The notes under the pieces: generated by a model
Told to the model about the DNA's origin: nothing
Seen by the model: only the letters and a program-made list of their open reading frames with translations
Database searches by the model: none
In this document: positions 8,672 through 17,413 of the stretch, piece after piece
Layout of the letters: every line of letters begins with the position of its first letter
Position numbering within the stretch: position 1 is the first letter of the stretch
NCBI RefSeq assembly: GCF_029211185.1
Contig: NZ_JARGDO010000003.1
Coordinates: 1-64,000, forward strand
Direction of reading: 5' to 3'
Origin: Tessaracoccus caeni
Lineage (GTDB): Bacteria; Actinomycetota; Actinomycetes; Propionibacteriales; Propionibacteriaceae
Length of the DNA: 64,000 nucleotides
Position numbers and translations under genes: made by a program

Positions 8672-11470
8672 ATGTCCCCTGTGCCTGACGGCGCCCTGAA
8701 GGCGTCGAGGTTACGAACCCCCCTGATCGCAGCACTATCCCTGTCTCTTATCGGCTCGGCGTCCATCCTTGGAGCGCCCACCGCCGCCGCGGATCCCGTG
8801 GTCGCCGAGAACGGCTGGTCGTACGAGAAGGAGTCCTTCGACACCGGCGTGCAGAATGGTTACCAGCTCGCGCTGGACACCGCCAACCGCAAGGTCTACC
8901 TGAGCGATGCGTACTGGAGCCGGCAGACCCGTGAGGTCACCGCGAACGAAGACGGCACCTTCACCTACGGGCCCGACGAGTTCACCATCGGCAGCGGCAA
9001 GCTGGCCGTGTTCGACTCGGCCAGCCGTACGCGCGAGCCCGACCAGTCGTTCCTCGACCTGACCCGCAACGACGGCAATGGCCGCGAGAGCGAGCCCTTC
9101 AGCTGGGCCAACGCGGCCGTGGATGCGAAGTCGATCAACTCGATGCGCACCACCTTCTCGCCCTACGGCGTAGCCGTCGACGGCACCACCCCCGGTGGAG
9201 CGACCGTCGTCACCACCACCGCGCGTCAGCAGGACGCAGACGAGGGCTTCGGCGGTGGCGTCGTCGTGTACAACGTGTCCCAGGGCGCGCCCACCGATGC
9301 CGATCGCGTCTTCGAGTTCGAAGACGGCAGCCCGATCTTCGCCGGCCCGCGCCGCATCGCGGTCAACACCAAGACGCACAAGGCCTACGTCACCAGCCTG
9401 GGCAACTCCCGTGGCAAGGGTTCTGACGGCTTCATCACGCAGATCGACCTGCTGACCAAGAAGGTCGATGCGCGCATCACCGTGCCCGAGGCCGTCGGCG
9501 CCGTCGGCGTGGCCGTCGACGAGGACAACAACCGGATCTACGTGGGCGCCATGAAGGAAAGCCGCCTGTACGTGATCGACGGCTCGAAGGTGAAGACCAC
9601 CGACGCCAAGAACCTGGAGCTCAACAACGACGCGATCACCGCGCTCGAGGCCACCCTCCCGTCCAACCAGCGCCCGGCCTACAGCCCGGAGCTGAAGCGT
9701 CTCTACGTCGCCTCGTTCGATGCCAAGACCATCAGCGTCATCGACGCCGACCCCGCCAGCGCGGGCTACGGCAAGGTTCTGCACACCATCGAGACCGGCC
9801 CCACCAATGCGGTGGAGATCGACGGTGAGCGCAACCTGCTGTACTCGGCCAATCTGGGTGACCAGAACGTCGTCGTGTTCGACGCCACCACCTACGAGAA
9901 GCTGCTCACCCTGCCCACCTCGGGCAACGCGATCAACATCGGCATCGACCCGGTGAGCCGCGATGTGTGGGTGTCCAACTTCAGCAACGCCGGCAAGGTC
10001 GACGTGTTCACCATCACCGAGCCGACCACCACGGAGACCACGTCTCCCAACGGCGGCACGCTGGTCACCCCGCGCCAGGTGGTGCTGGGCTCCGACATCG
10101 TCATCTCCGGCAAGGGTTTCTTCCTCAAGGACGGTAGCGGCGGCTCCATCGGCCCGGTCTTCGTGAACCAGGGCGGCGGCTCCCAGGGCACCGGCCCGGT
10201 GAACGTCGAGAACCGCACCATCGAGAACCAGGCTCCGGAGGTCGAGTACAGCGACGCCCGTGCGCATGGCGTGTTCAAGAGCGACGCGGAGGGCAACTGG
10301 ACCATCACCATCCCGTTCCCCACCCCGGAGAACTCCACCCTGACCCCGGCGACCGCATGGAAGGCCGGCGACGTGCAGTACATCCGGATCCTGACCGGCA
10401 GCCTCGCTCCGGGCGGCACTGATCAGTCGCGCAGCATCGCGGCCCCGTTCACCGTGGTCGCTCCCGCCGTCGATCCCGAGCCCAGCGAGGACAAGGCAGC
10501 AGTCGAGGCCCCCGCCGAGTGGGTCGAGGGCAAGCCGCTCACCATCACCGGCACCGGCTGGACCTGGGAGAACGGCACCGGCTCCACCGTCGGCGTCAAG
10601 CTGAACCGTGGCGCGCTGGTTCCCGTCACCCCCCTCGGCGTGGACTTCCCCGACGACGTGTGGGCGGTCGTGAAGGCCGACGACACCACCGGCAACTGGA
10701 GCCTCACGCTGCCCTTCCCGGGTGAGGGTGTCTCCAAGACCCCGGCGACGGTCGGCGAGGACATCACCATCAACCTGCTCACGGGTAGCCTGGCTCCCGG
10801 CGACCGCGTCCGCGGCGTTCCGGTGACGGTGAAGACCGTCGCGGCCCCGAAGCCCCCGGTGGATCCGAAGCCCGAGGTGAAGAACCTGACGACCAAGACC
10901 CCGAAGATCACGGGCACGGCGAAGGTCGGCAAGACGCTGAAGGTGGACTCCAAGTCGGTGGCTTGGACCCCGGCCAAGGTGACCCTGAAGTACCAGTGGC
11001 TCCGCGATGGTAAGTCGATCTCGGGTGCGACGAAGTCTTCGTACAAGGTGACGAAGTCTGACGCGGGTAAGAAGCTCTCGGTGAAGGTGACCGGCTCGAA
11101 GTCGGGCTACAAGACGGTGTCGAAGACGTCGAAGACTGTCTCTGTTGCGAAGGTTGCTTCGTCTGTGAAGGTGTCCGTGCCGTCCTTGGTGGCCAAGGGT
11201 AAGCAGGCCACGATCAAGGTGAGCATCTCTGCGGCGACGTCGAAGCCGACCGGTACGGTGACGGTGAAGGTGAATGGCAAGACCGTCAAGAAGACCGTCT
11301 CGTCGTCTGCGAAGGGCAAGGTGTCGGTGAAGCTGCCGAAGATCTCGAAGAAGGGCTCGTACAAGGTGAGTGTCTCCTTCAAGCCTTCGGGCTCGACTGC
11401 GAAGTCGACGGCTGCCTCGAAGTCTGTGACCAAGACGCTGAAGGTGTCGAATAGCACGCGGCTGAAGTAG
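8672..11470 (+). CDS. iron-regulated secreted beta-propeller / surface-domain protein
   Basis: A 932-residue secreted protein. A signal peptide spans about residues 1-40 (hydrophobic LIAALSLSLIGSASILG, then a cleavable A-x-A near PTAAAD). Residues 45-450 form YVTN/YncE-like beta-propeller repeats (GVAVDEDNNRIYVG, RNLLYSANLGDQNVVVFD). Two copies of a recurrent surface domain follow (GSxxGVKLNxG ... W-V-KAD ... GNW ... LTGSLAPGD), then two lysine-rich Ig-like domains. There is no LPxTG motif or terminal helix; the basic tail may hold it on the wall. The start ATG at 8672 has GAGGAG upstream. The 3' 610 bases are almost identical to those of the gene at 23988. A role in haem or siderophore capture is inferred from the iron boxes and the neighbouring ABC transporter. 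Confidence 0.85.
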   Translation: MSPVPDGALKASRLRTPLIAALSLSLIGSASILGAPTAAADPVVAENGWSYEKESFDTGVQNGYQLALDTANRKVYLSDAYWSRQTREVTANEDGTFTYGPDEFTIGSGKLAVFDSASRTREPDQSFLDLTRNDGNGRESEPFSWANAAVDAKSINSMRTTFSPYGVAVDGTTPGGATVVTTTARQQDADEGFGGGVVVYNVSQGAPTDADRVFEFEDGSPIFAGPRRIAVNTKTHKAYVTSLGNSRGKGSDGFITQIDLLTKKVDARITVPEAVGAVGVAVDEDNNRIYVGAMKESRLYVIDGSKVKTTDAKNLELNNDAITALEATLPSNQRPAYSPELKRLYVASFDAKTISVIDADPASAGYGKVLHTIETGPTNAVEIDGERNLLYSANLGDQNVVVFDATTYEKLLTLPTSGNAINIGIDPVSRDVWVSNFSNAGKVDVFTITEPTTTETTSPNGGTLVTPRQVVLGSDIVISGKGFFLKDGSGGSIGPVFVNQGGGSQGTGPVNVENRTIENQAPEVEYSDARAHGVFKSDAEGNWTITIPFPTPENSTLTPATAWKAGDVQYIRILTGSLAPGGTDQSRSIAAPFTVVAPAVDPEPSEDKAAVEAPAEWVEGKPLTITGTGWTWENGTGSTVGVKLNRGALVPVTPLGVDFPDDVWAVVKADDTTGNWSLTLPFPGEGVSKTPATVGEDITINLLTGSLAPGDRVRGVPVTVKTVAAPKPPVDPKPEVKNLTTKTPKITGTAKVGKTLKVDSKSVAWTPAKVTLKYQWLRDGKSISGATKSSYKVTKSDAGKKLSVKVTGSKSGYKTVSKTSKTVSVAKVASSVKVSVPSLVAKGKQATIKVSISAATSKPTGTVTVKVNGKTVKKTVSSSAKGKVSVKLPKISKKGSYKVSVSFKPSGSTAKSTAASKSVTKTLKVSNSTRLK

Positions 11471-11531
11471 TCGACGCTCTCCTCGAGGCTCGGCCGCAAG
11501 CGGCCTCGCACCTCGAAGAGCGTAGAACGCT
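10861..11531 (+). repeat. 671-bp long direct repeat, copy A
   Basis: This segment encodes the lysine-rich Ig-like tail of the propeller protein and runs 61 bases past its stop. It matches 25151-25821 at a constant offset of 14290 bases with only three differences that I can see (10915-10916 and 11507). The two copies are in the same orientation and bracket almost the whole iron island. Confidence 0.93.
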
Positions 11532-11622
11532 CAAGGCTCGGCCGCAAGCGGCCTCGCACCTCGAAGAGCGTGGAACGCTGGAGGCTCGGCCCGCGAATGG
11601 CCTTGTACCTCGAGGAGCGTGA
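11474..11622. repeat. family 1 repeats in a three-unit tandem
   Basis: Three successive copies follow the propeller gene: two of acgct..aggctcggccgcaagcgg..cctcgcacctcgaagagcgt and one variant with cccgcgaatggccttgtacc. The block at 25764-25866 has the same design with one unit fewer. Confidence 0.85.
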
Positions 11623-11631
11623 ACGACCAGG

Positions 11632-11662
11632 GGCCGCCGGACTCAGTCCGGCGGCCTCTTGT
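11632..11662 (+). terminator. intrinsic terminator after propeller gene
   Basis: An 11-bp perfect stem, GGCCGCCGGAC with loop TCA and GTCCGGCGGCC, is followed by TCTTGTT. It probably ends the iron-regulated transcript. From here to the next start at 11798 I see no further structure apart from the ribosome binding site of that gene. Confidence 0.8.
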
Positions 11663-11797
11663 TGTGTTCTGGTGGTAGCGAAAACCCTCGAAGCCGGACT
11701 GCTCTCGCTGATAGCGTCGGCCTTCCAGAGGTCAACGGTTCGCGACCCACCTCGCCACCTGAGATCGCTCAATCCCATAAGGCCAGGGGGCAAAGTC

Positions 11798-13588
11798 GTG
11801 TCCAACCCATCCGCCATCCGTATCAGACGAGGATTGGTGGCCGTGGCCGCTGGCCTCGCGCTTCTGTCGACGAGCCTGAGTCCAGCCCAGGCCGCCACTA
11901 TCAGCGAGACAGAACCGAATGACTCCACTTCTACGGCGAACGTGCTGCCCCTCGGCTCGACGATGCAAGGCTCAATGCAGGGAACGTCGAACTGGGACTA
12001 TGACCACTACGCGGTCGACATTCCTGCGGCGGGACGCACCACCATCGACCTTCGCTTCCCAGAGCTCACTTCGTCCGCCGCTTATGGTCTGCTGATCCTC
12101 GACGACAAGGGTCGTACGGTTCAGGCATTCGACCTCACCTCTGGGCATCGTGATGGTGCCTGGCTTCGCTCTCAGGCGCTGTTCCTGCCGAAGGGCACCT
12201 TCTACCTCAGGCTTTCCGGGTCCAAGAGCTGGGACAGCTGGGGCAAGCAGTACAGCCTCACCGTCACCCACGCGCCGGGCGACGTCGAACTGGAGCCCAA
12301 CGGCAGCAGCCAACTCGCAACCACACTGCCGTTGGGGACGACGATTGCCGGCTCCATGCTGATCAACAGCACGTGGGACTACGACTACTACGCCATCGAT
12401 GTGCCGGCGGCCGGCCGCACCACGATCGACCTTCGGTTCCCTCCGTCCGGGTCGTCCGCTGCTTACGGTCTGCTGATCCTCGACGACAAGGGTCGTACGG
12501 TTCAGGGATTCGATCTCACCTCTGCGCATCGTGATGGTGCCTGGCTTCGCTCTCAGGCGCTGTTCCTGCCGAAGGGCACCTTCTACCTCAGGCTCTCGGG
12601 TTCCCAGACCTGGGACACATGGGCGAAGCAGTACACGCTCAAGGTGACGCACGCGGCGGGGCTCGTCGAGCTGGAGCCGAACGGCTCTGCCCAGCTCGCC
12701 ACCGAGCTTCCGCTGGGAAAGAGCCTGAAGGGCTCCAGTCTGATCAACAACACGTGGGACTACGACTACTTCTACGTCGACCTTTCCTCGGCCGCGACGC
12801 TGGCCGTGGAGCTCACTGCACCAGCGGTGCAGGGCTCGAGTCGGGCCTATGAGCTGCGCGTGCTGAGTGAATCCCAGGTCACGCTCCAGTTCGACGACGT
12901 GCCGGTCGGCAAGACGCACCGCATGGACATCGCTCTGCCCGCCGGCCGCTCCTATCTCCGAGTGGCGGGTTCGTACACCTACTCGAGCTGGGGTCACGAG
13001 TACACGCTGAAGGCCACCCGGGCGCTGGGCAGTACCTCGGCGCCGACGATCACCGGGACGAAAGCCGTCGGCAAGACGGTGAAGGCGTCGGTGAAGGCCT
13101 GGAAGCCGTCGGGGGTGACGTTCGCCTATCAGTGGTTGCGCGATGGCAAGGCGATCAAGGGAGCGACGAAGTCGTCTTACAAGCTGACGAAGTCGGATGC
13201 GGGCAAGAAGATCTCGGTGAAGGTCACCGGCTCGAAGTCGGGCTACTCGTCGGTGTCGAAGACGTCGAAGACGGTCACCGTGGCCAAGGTGGTCTCCTCC
13301 GTGAAGGTGACGGTGCCGAAGTCGGTGAAGGCGGGTAAGCAGGCCACGATCACGGTGGGTGTGTCCGCTGCGACGTCGAAGCCCACCGGCACGGTGACGG
13401 TGACCGTGAATGGCAAGAAGGTCACCAAGTCGGTGAAGGCGTCGGCCAAGGGCCAGGTGTCGGTGAAGCTGCCGAAGATCTCGAAGAAGGGATCCTACGC
13501 AGTGAAGGTCTCGTTCAAGCCTTCGGGTGATACCGCGAAGTCGACGTCCACGTCGAAGTCGGTGACGAAGACCCTGAAGGTGACGTGA
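11798..13588 (+). CDS. secreted protein with three PPC-like repeats and Ig-like tail
   Basis: A 596-residue secreted protein. The signal peptide ends near AQA-ATIS (residue 33). Three repeats of about 127 residues resemble bacterial pre-peptidase C-terminal domains (ETEPNDSTSTA, ELEPNGSSQLA, ELEPNGSAQLA; each with NTWDYDYY or NWDYDHY). Two lysine-rich Ig-like domains follow, as in the neighbouring iron-regulated proteins. The GTG start at 11798 has AGGGGG seven bases upstream; a longer in-frame reading upstream lacks a signal sequence. Repeats 1 and 2 are nearly identical in DNA over about 140 bp (offset 381). I see no clear iron box here, so regulation is unknown. It converges on the ABC ATPase gene. 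Confidence 0.82.
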   Translation: MSNPSAIRIRRGLVAVAAGLALLSTSLSPAQAATISETEPNDSTSTANVLPLGSTMQGSMQGTSNWDYDHYAVDIPAAGRTTIDLRFPELTSSAAYGLLILDDKGRTVQAFDLTSGHRDGAWLRSQALFLPKGTFYLRLSGSKSWDSWGKQYSLTVTHAPGDVELEPNGSSQLATTLPLGTTIAGSMLINSTWDYDYYAIDVPAAGRTTIDLRFPPSGSSAAYGLLILDDKGRTVQGFDLTSAHRDGAWLRSQALFLPKGTFYLRLSGSQTWDTWAKQYTLKVTHAAGLVELEPNGSAQLATELPLGKSLKGSSLINNTWDYDYFYVDLSSAATLAVELTAPAVQGSSRAYELRVLSESQVTLQFDDVPVGKTHRMDIALPAGRSYLRVAGSYTYSSWGHEYTLKATRALGSTSAPTITGTKAVGKTVKASVKAWKPSGVTFAYQWLRDGKAIKGATKSSYKLTKSDAGKKISVKVTGSKSGYSSVSKTSKTVTVAKVVSSVKVTVPKSVKAGKQATITVGVSAATSKPTGTVTVTVNGKKVTKSVKASAKGQVSVKLPKISKKGSYAVKVSFKPSGDTAKSTSTSKSVTKTLKVT

Positions 13589-13610
13589 TCGTCAGGGGAG
13601 CTGTGGCACC

Positions 13611-14408
13611 TCAGAGAGCGTCGATGTCGAGGGGGAGTACCAGGGGGCGACCGGTGACGGGGTCGGGGATCACCTGGCAGGGGAGGTCGTAGACCCTCTC
13701 GATCAGCTCGGCGGTGACGATGTCCTCCGGGCGGCCCTCGGCGACGATCACCCCGTCTCGCATCACGATCAGGTGGGTGGCGTAGCGGAAGGCCAGATGC
13801 AGCTCGTGCAGCACCAGCACGACGGTGCGTCCCTCGCGGTGCAGCCGGCGGGTGAGGTTGAGCACCTCGATCTGGTGGGCCACGTCGAGATAGGTGGTGG
13901 GCTCGTCGAGCAGCAGCAGCGGGGTCTCCTGGGCGAGCGCCATGGCCACCCAGACGCGCTGCCGCTGGCCGCCGGACAGCTCGTCGACGTTCCGGTCGGC
14001 AAGCTCCGCGACGTTGGCCGCCACCAGCGCATCCAGCACCGCGCGCTCGTCCTCCTTCGACCACTGGCGCAGCAGGTTCTGGTGCGGATAGCGCCCGCGC
14101 GCCACCAGGTCGGACACGGTGATGCCGTCCGGGGCCGTCGGCCCCTGCGGCAGCAGGCCCAACCGCCGAGCCACCGCCTTCGGGGCGAGCTTGCCGATCG
14201 GCTGGCCGTCCAGCAACACCAACCCGGCCTGGGGCTGGAGCATTCGCGCCAGGGTCTTCAGCAGCGTCGACTTGCCGCAGGCGTTGGGTCCGACGATCAC
14301 CGTCAGCTCGCCCTCGGGGATGACGACGTCGACGTCGTGCAGCACCGTGCGCTGCGCGCTGTAGCCGACGCGCAATGCCTCGCCGGAGAGCCGTGCCGGG
14401 GTCGTCAT
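13611..14408 (-). CDS. iron-siderophore/haem ABC transporter ATPase (FecE-like)
   Basis: A 265-residue ABC ATPase of the FecE/FhuC/HmuV group, powering uptake by the two permeases encoded just upstream. Walker A reads GPNACGKST (residues about 42-50), the Q-loop lies in LGLLPQG, the signature is LSGGQRQR, Walker B is LLLLDEPTTYLD and the H-loop histidine lies in LVLHELH. The ATG overlaps the permease stop by four bases (ATGA). It is the last gene of a six-gene operon. Its final residues D-A-L and TGA stop come from a family 1 repeat remnant (cctcagagagcg), as at other gene ends here. Confidence 0.92.
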   Translation of the reverse strand: MTTPARLSGEALRVGYSAQRTVLHDVDVVIPEGELTVIVGPNACGKSTLLKTLARMLQPQAGLVLLDGQPIGKLAPKAVARRLGLLPQGPTAPDGITVSDLVARGRYPHQNLLRQWSKEDERAVLDALVAANVAELADRNVDELSGGQRQRVWVAMALAQETPLLLLDEPTTYLDVAHQIEVLNLTRRLHREGRTVVLVLHELHLAFRYATHLIVMRDGVIVAEGRPEDIVTAELIERVYDLPCQVIPDPVTGRPLVLPLDIDAL

Positions 14409-15469
14409 AGTCGTTTCCTTTCGACGGCGAGGAGCCACACCAGATAGAGCCCGCCCAGCGATCCGGTGATGACGCCGACGGCGAGCTCGGTGGGGGCGAA
14501 GAGACGTCGGGCGATGAGGTCGCTGACCAGTACCAGCACCGCACCCATCAGCCCCGCACCGAACAGCGGCACTCCCGGCGTGTGGGTGAGCCTACGGACG
14601 AGATGGGGGGCGGCCAGGGCGATGAAGGCGATCGGTCCGGTGGACGCCGTCGCGACGCCCATCAGGGCGACCCCGATGATGATCAGCACCAGGCGCGAAC
14701 GCTCCACCCGGACTCCCAGCCCCGTCGCGGCGGCGTCGCCGAGCGGAAGCTGGGCGAGCGGCCGGACGAGGGACACGGCGACGGGTGTCAGCACAGCGAG
14801 TGCGATGGCCACGATCGCCGCTTCGGGCCAGAGTGTGCTGTTCAACGACCCGGCCAGCCACTGCGTGGCCGTCTGAGCGGCCTCCAGTGGCGCCTTGACG
14901 ACGAGCAGCGAGTTGACCGCCGCGAGCACCGCGCCCACCCCGATGCCCACCAGCACCAACCGGAAGCCGGCCACGCCGGAGCGCCAGGACAGGCTGTACA
15001 CGACGGCGGCCGTCGCCAGCCCTCCGGCGACGGATGCCAGCGCGATAGCGAGGGTGTCCCCGCCCAGCAGGATGATCTGCACCAGCGCCCCGGTTGCCGC
15101 GCCGGTGGTGAAGCCGATCACGTCGGGGCTGCCGAGGGGGTTGCCGGAGACGGTCTGGAAGATCGCGCCCGACATGCCGAGCGCCATGCCCACCAGCAGG
15201 GCCGTCACCGCGCGAGGCAGCCGCACCTGGGTGACGAAGTACTGGGCCAAGGGATCCTCGGCGGTGCCTTGCAGGGCCGCAAGGATCTGGCCGGGCCCCA
15301 TCGTGTAGTCGCCGATGCCGATGCCGACGATCGCGGCGGCGACGGCGGCCGCGAGAAGAATCAGATAGATGATGGCGGCCCGCCGCTCGAAGCGGAGGCT
15401 GAACGGCCCGAACCGCAACGTGGCATGCCGACGGTGCAGGCTGGCCTGGACCACCTGGAGCGCGCTCAT
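14405..15469 (-). CDS. FecCD-family ABC transporter permease
   Basis: A 354-residue BtuC/FecCD permease with about nine to ten membrane helices that forms half of the iron-complex channel. Typical blocks are RLPRAVTALLVGMALGMSGAIFQTVSGNPLGSPDVIGFTTGA and STGPIAFIALAAPHLVRRLTH. The start ATG overlaps the upstream permease stop (ATGA), and its own stop overlaps the ATPase start. Having two different permeases is typical of siderophore systems (FecCD, FepDG), whereas many haem systems use one permease twice. Confidence 0.92.
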   Translation of the reverse strand: MSALQVVQASLHRRHATLRFGPFSLRFERRAAIIYLILLAAAVAAAIVGIGIGDYTMGPGQILAALQGTAEDPLAQYFVTQVRLPRAVTALLVGMALGMSGAIFQTVSGNPLGSPDVIGFTTGAATGALVQIILLGGDTLAIALASVAGGLATAAVVYSLSWRSGVAGFRLVLVGIGVGAVLAAVNSLLVVKAPLEAAQTATQWLAGSLNSTLWPEAAIVAIALAVLTPVAVSLVRPLAQLPLGDAAATGLGVRVERSRLVLIIIGVALMGVATASTGPIAFIALAAPHLVRRLTHTPGVPLFGAGLMGAVLVLVSDLIARRLFAPTELAVGVITGSLGGLYLVWLLAVERKRL

Positions 15470-16518
15470 AGGGCTGCGATCTTCCTGCGACGCACGATGG
15501 CCACGAACACCGGCGCCCCGATCAGCGCCGCGATCACGCCCACGGGGGCCTCCTCGGGACGCACGACGACGCGGGCGATCACGTCGGCGCCGAGCAGCCA
15601 GGCGGGGCCGAGGAGCGCGGAGAAGACGGTGACCCAGCGCTGGTCGGAGCCGACGAGCAGCCGCGCGGCGAAGGGCACGGCCAAGCCGACGAAGCTGATG
15701 GGCCCGACGGCGGCGGTGGCGGCGCCGCACAGCAGGGTGATGGCGATCATGGTGCCCACGCGGGTGCGTTGAATCCGCACGCCGAGCGCCTTGCCGGCCT
15801 CGGTGCCCAGCGCCAGTGCGTTGAGCGCAGGGGCAAGGATGAGGGCGATGAGCAGGCCGAGCGCGATGAACGGCAGCACCGTCCACAGCACCGGATACAG
15901 CCGGCCTTCCAAGGAACCGGAGACCCAGAACCGGAACTCGTTGAAGGCGGTCTGGTCGGCCAGGATGATCGTCTGGGTCAGGGCCTGGAGCGCCGCGCTG
16001 ATCGCGACGCCGGCCAACGCCAAGCGGGTGGGCGTCGCCACGTGGTGGTGAGCGGTGCCCAGCAGGTAGACGGCCGTCGACGCCAGCGCCGCGCCCGCGA
16101 AGGCGAACCACAGGTAGAAGGACATGCCGCTCACGCCGGTGAGGGCGACGGCGAGCACCACGGCTACGGAGGCGCCGGCGTTCACGCCGAGGATTCCGGG
16201 ATCGGCCAGGGGGTTGCGGGTGAGCGACTGCATGAGCCCGCCGGCGATGCCCAGCGCCGCGCCCACGACGATGCCCAGCAGGGTGCGCGGCACGCGCAGC
16301 TCATGCAGGACAGTGGACTCGCTGGACCCGTCGGGCGCCAGCAGCAACGACCAGGTGTCCAGGAACGGGATGTCCTTCGAGCCCAGCGACAGCGACAGCA
16401 GCACGGCCAGCGCCAGCACCGCCACCGCGCCCACCAGGGCCGCACCGCGCACGGTGCCGGGGCGCGTCAGTGGTGCTGGGGTCGTCGAGGTCGGCGCAGG
16501 CGTCGCTGGTGCCGTCAT
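15466..16518 (-). CDS. FecCD-family ABC transporter permease
   Basis: A 350-residue BtuC/FecCD permease, partner of the previous one. About 20 Pro/Thr-rich residues precede the first helix. The conserved ELRVPRTLLGIVVGAALG and RNPLADPGILGVNAGAS segments are clear, as is VGPISFVGLAVPFAARLLVG. It is translationally coupled on both sides by 4-base ATGA overlaps, upstream to a surface protein and downstream to the second permease. Confidence 0.92.
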   Translation of the reverse strand: MTAPATPAPTSTTPAPLTRPGTVRGAALVGAVAVLALAVLLSLSLGSKDIPFLDTWSLLLAPDGSSESTVLHELRVPRTLLGIVVGAALGIAGGLMQSLTRNPLADPGILGVNAGASVAVVLAVALTGVSGMSFYLWFAFAGAALASTAVYLLGTAHHHVATPTRLALAGVAISAALQALTQTIILADQTAFNEFRFWVSGSLEGRLYPVLWTVLPFIALGLLIALILAPALNALALGTEAGKALGVRIQRTRVGTMIAITLLCGAATAAVGPISFVGLAVPFAARLLVGSDQRWVTVFSALLGPAWLLGADVIARVVVRPEEAPVGVIAALIGAPVFVAIVRRRKIAAL

Positions 16519-17387
16519 CCCTGGCTGGCGGTGGCGGCCGCCTGCTTCGTCAGCCGGTTGCGACGCGCCAGGGCCCAGGCCACTGCGCCGCCGCCCACTA
16601 CCACGGCTCCCGCCAGGATCGCGATGCCCGCGACGGGCACGCCACCGGCGGCACCGGGAGGCGCCTGCGCGGCGTCGACGACGGCCGCCTCAGGGCTGCT
16701 GGTGGGCGTAGCCTGGGCAGCGTCGACCGAAGCGGTCGGTTCGGTGCTTGGATCGACGGAGGCGCTTTCGCTCGCGCTGGCCGACGCCTCAGGGGAGGGT
16801 GACGCGCTCTCGTCGTCGCCTAGGTCGACGGTCACCGACCCACCGGTGACCTTGCCGTCGGACTTCGTCGAGCCGCCGCCCTTCACCTCGTCGGAGCCGC
16901 CGGCGCTCTTGTCCGACGAACCGCCGGCGACGACGGTGAAGTCGTTGCCGCCACGACGGGTGTAGCCCTCGTAGCCGAGCTTCTCGCCCGTCTCCTCGTC
17001 GAAGACATCGCCCGTGGCCAGCATCCGCAGCCAGTGCTTGCCGGGCTCGAGGTCGGGCACGACGATCGATCCGGTCGCCGAGCCGTTCTTGTCCAGCTTC
17101 TGCGTGTGATAGACGCAGGCGCCGTGCGAGGTGTCCGTGCACATCTCGCCGTCGTCGATCTTGATATAGACGGTCTCCCCGGCCGGGTAGCCGGAGACCT
17201 TGAAGTTGAGCGTCTCGCCCGCCTTCACCTCGCTGGGCCAGACGCTGGAGCTGGTGCCCGGGGAGTCGGGGCCCGCGCCGTCCGGCGGGAGCGCGCTGGC
17301 CGCGCTGGTCAGGCCGATGGCGAGCCCGGCGGCGAGGGCCAACGCGGCGGCGCCGCGGCGCAGGGCGGTCAGGGATCGGTTGATCAT
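16515..17387 (-). CDS. secreted, C-terminally anchored surface protein
   Basis: A 290-residue protein. The signal peptide ends near SAASA-LPPDG. One Ig-like surface domain follows (VWPSEVKAGETLNFKVSGYPAGETVYIKIDDG..., ending LRMLATG), resembling a shorter form of the domain seen repeatedly in this island. A Ser/Asp/Ala-rich linker leads to a C-terminal membrane helix (VAGIAILAGAVVVGGGAVAWALARR). Two cysteines (EMCTD, GACVY) could pair. The ATG at 17387 has GAAGGA eight bases upstream and gives a good signal peptide; a GTG at 17417 overlapping the previous stop is an alternative. The location in the transporter operon suggests a ligand-binding or relay role at the wall. Confidence 0.8.
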   Translation of the reverse strand: MINRSLTALRRGAAALALAAGLAIGLTSAASALPPDGAGPDSPGTSSSVWPSEVKAGETLNFKVSGYPAGETVYIKIDDGEMCTDTSHGACVYHTQKLDKNGSATGSIVVPDLEPGKHWLRMLATGDVFDEETGEKLGYEGYTRRGGNDFTVVAGGSSDKSAGGSDEVKGGGSTKSDGKVTGGSVTVDLGDDESASPSPEASASASESASVDPSTEPTASVDAAQATPTSSPEAAVVDAAQAPPGAAGGVPVAGIAILAGAVVVGGGAVAWALARRNRLTKQAAATASQG

Positions 17388-17413
17388 GTGTCGTTCCTTC
17401 TCAGGCATGTTTT

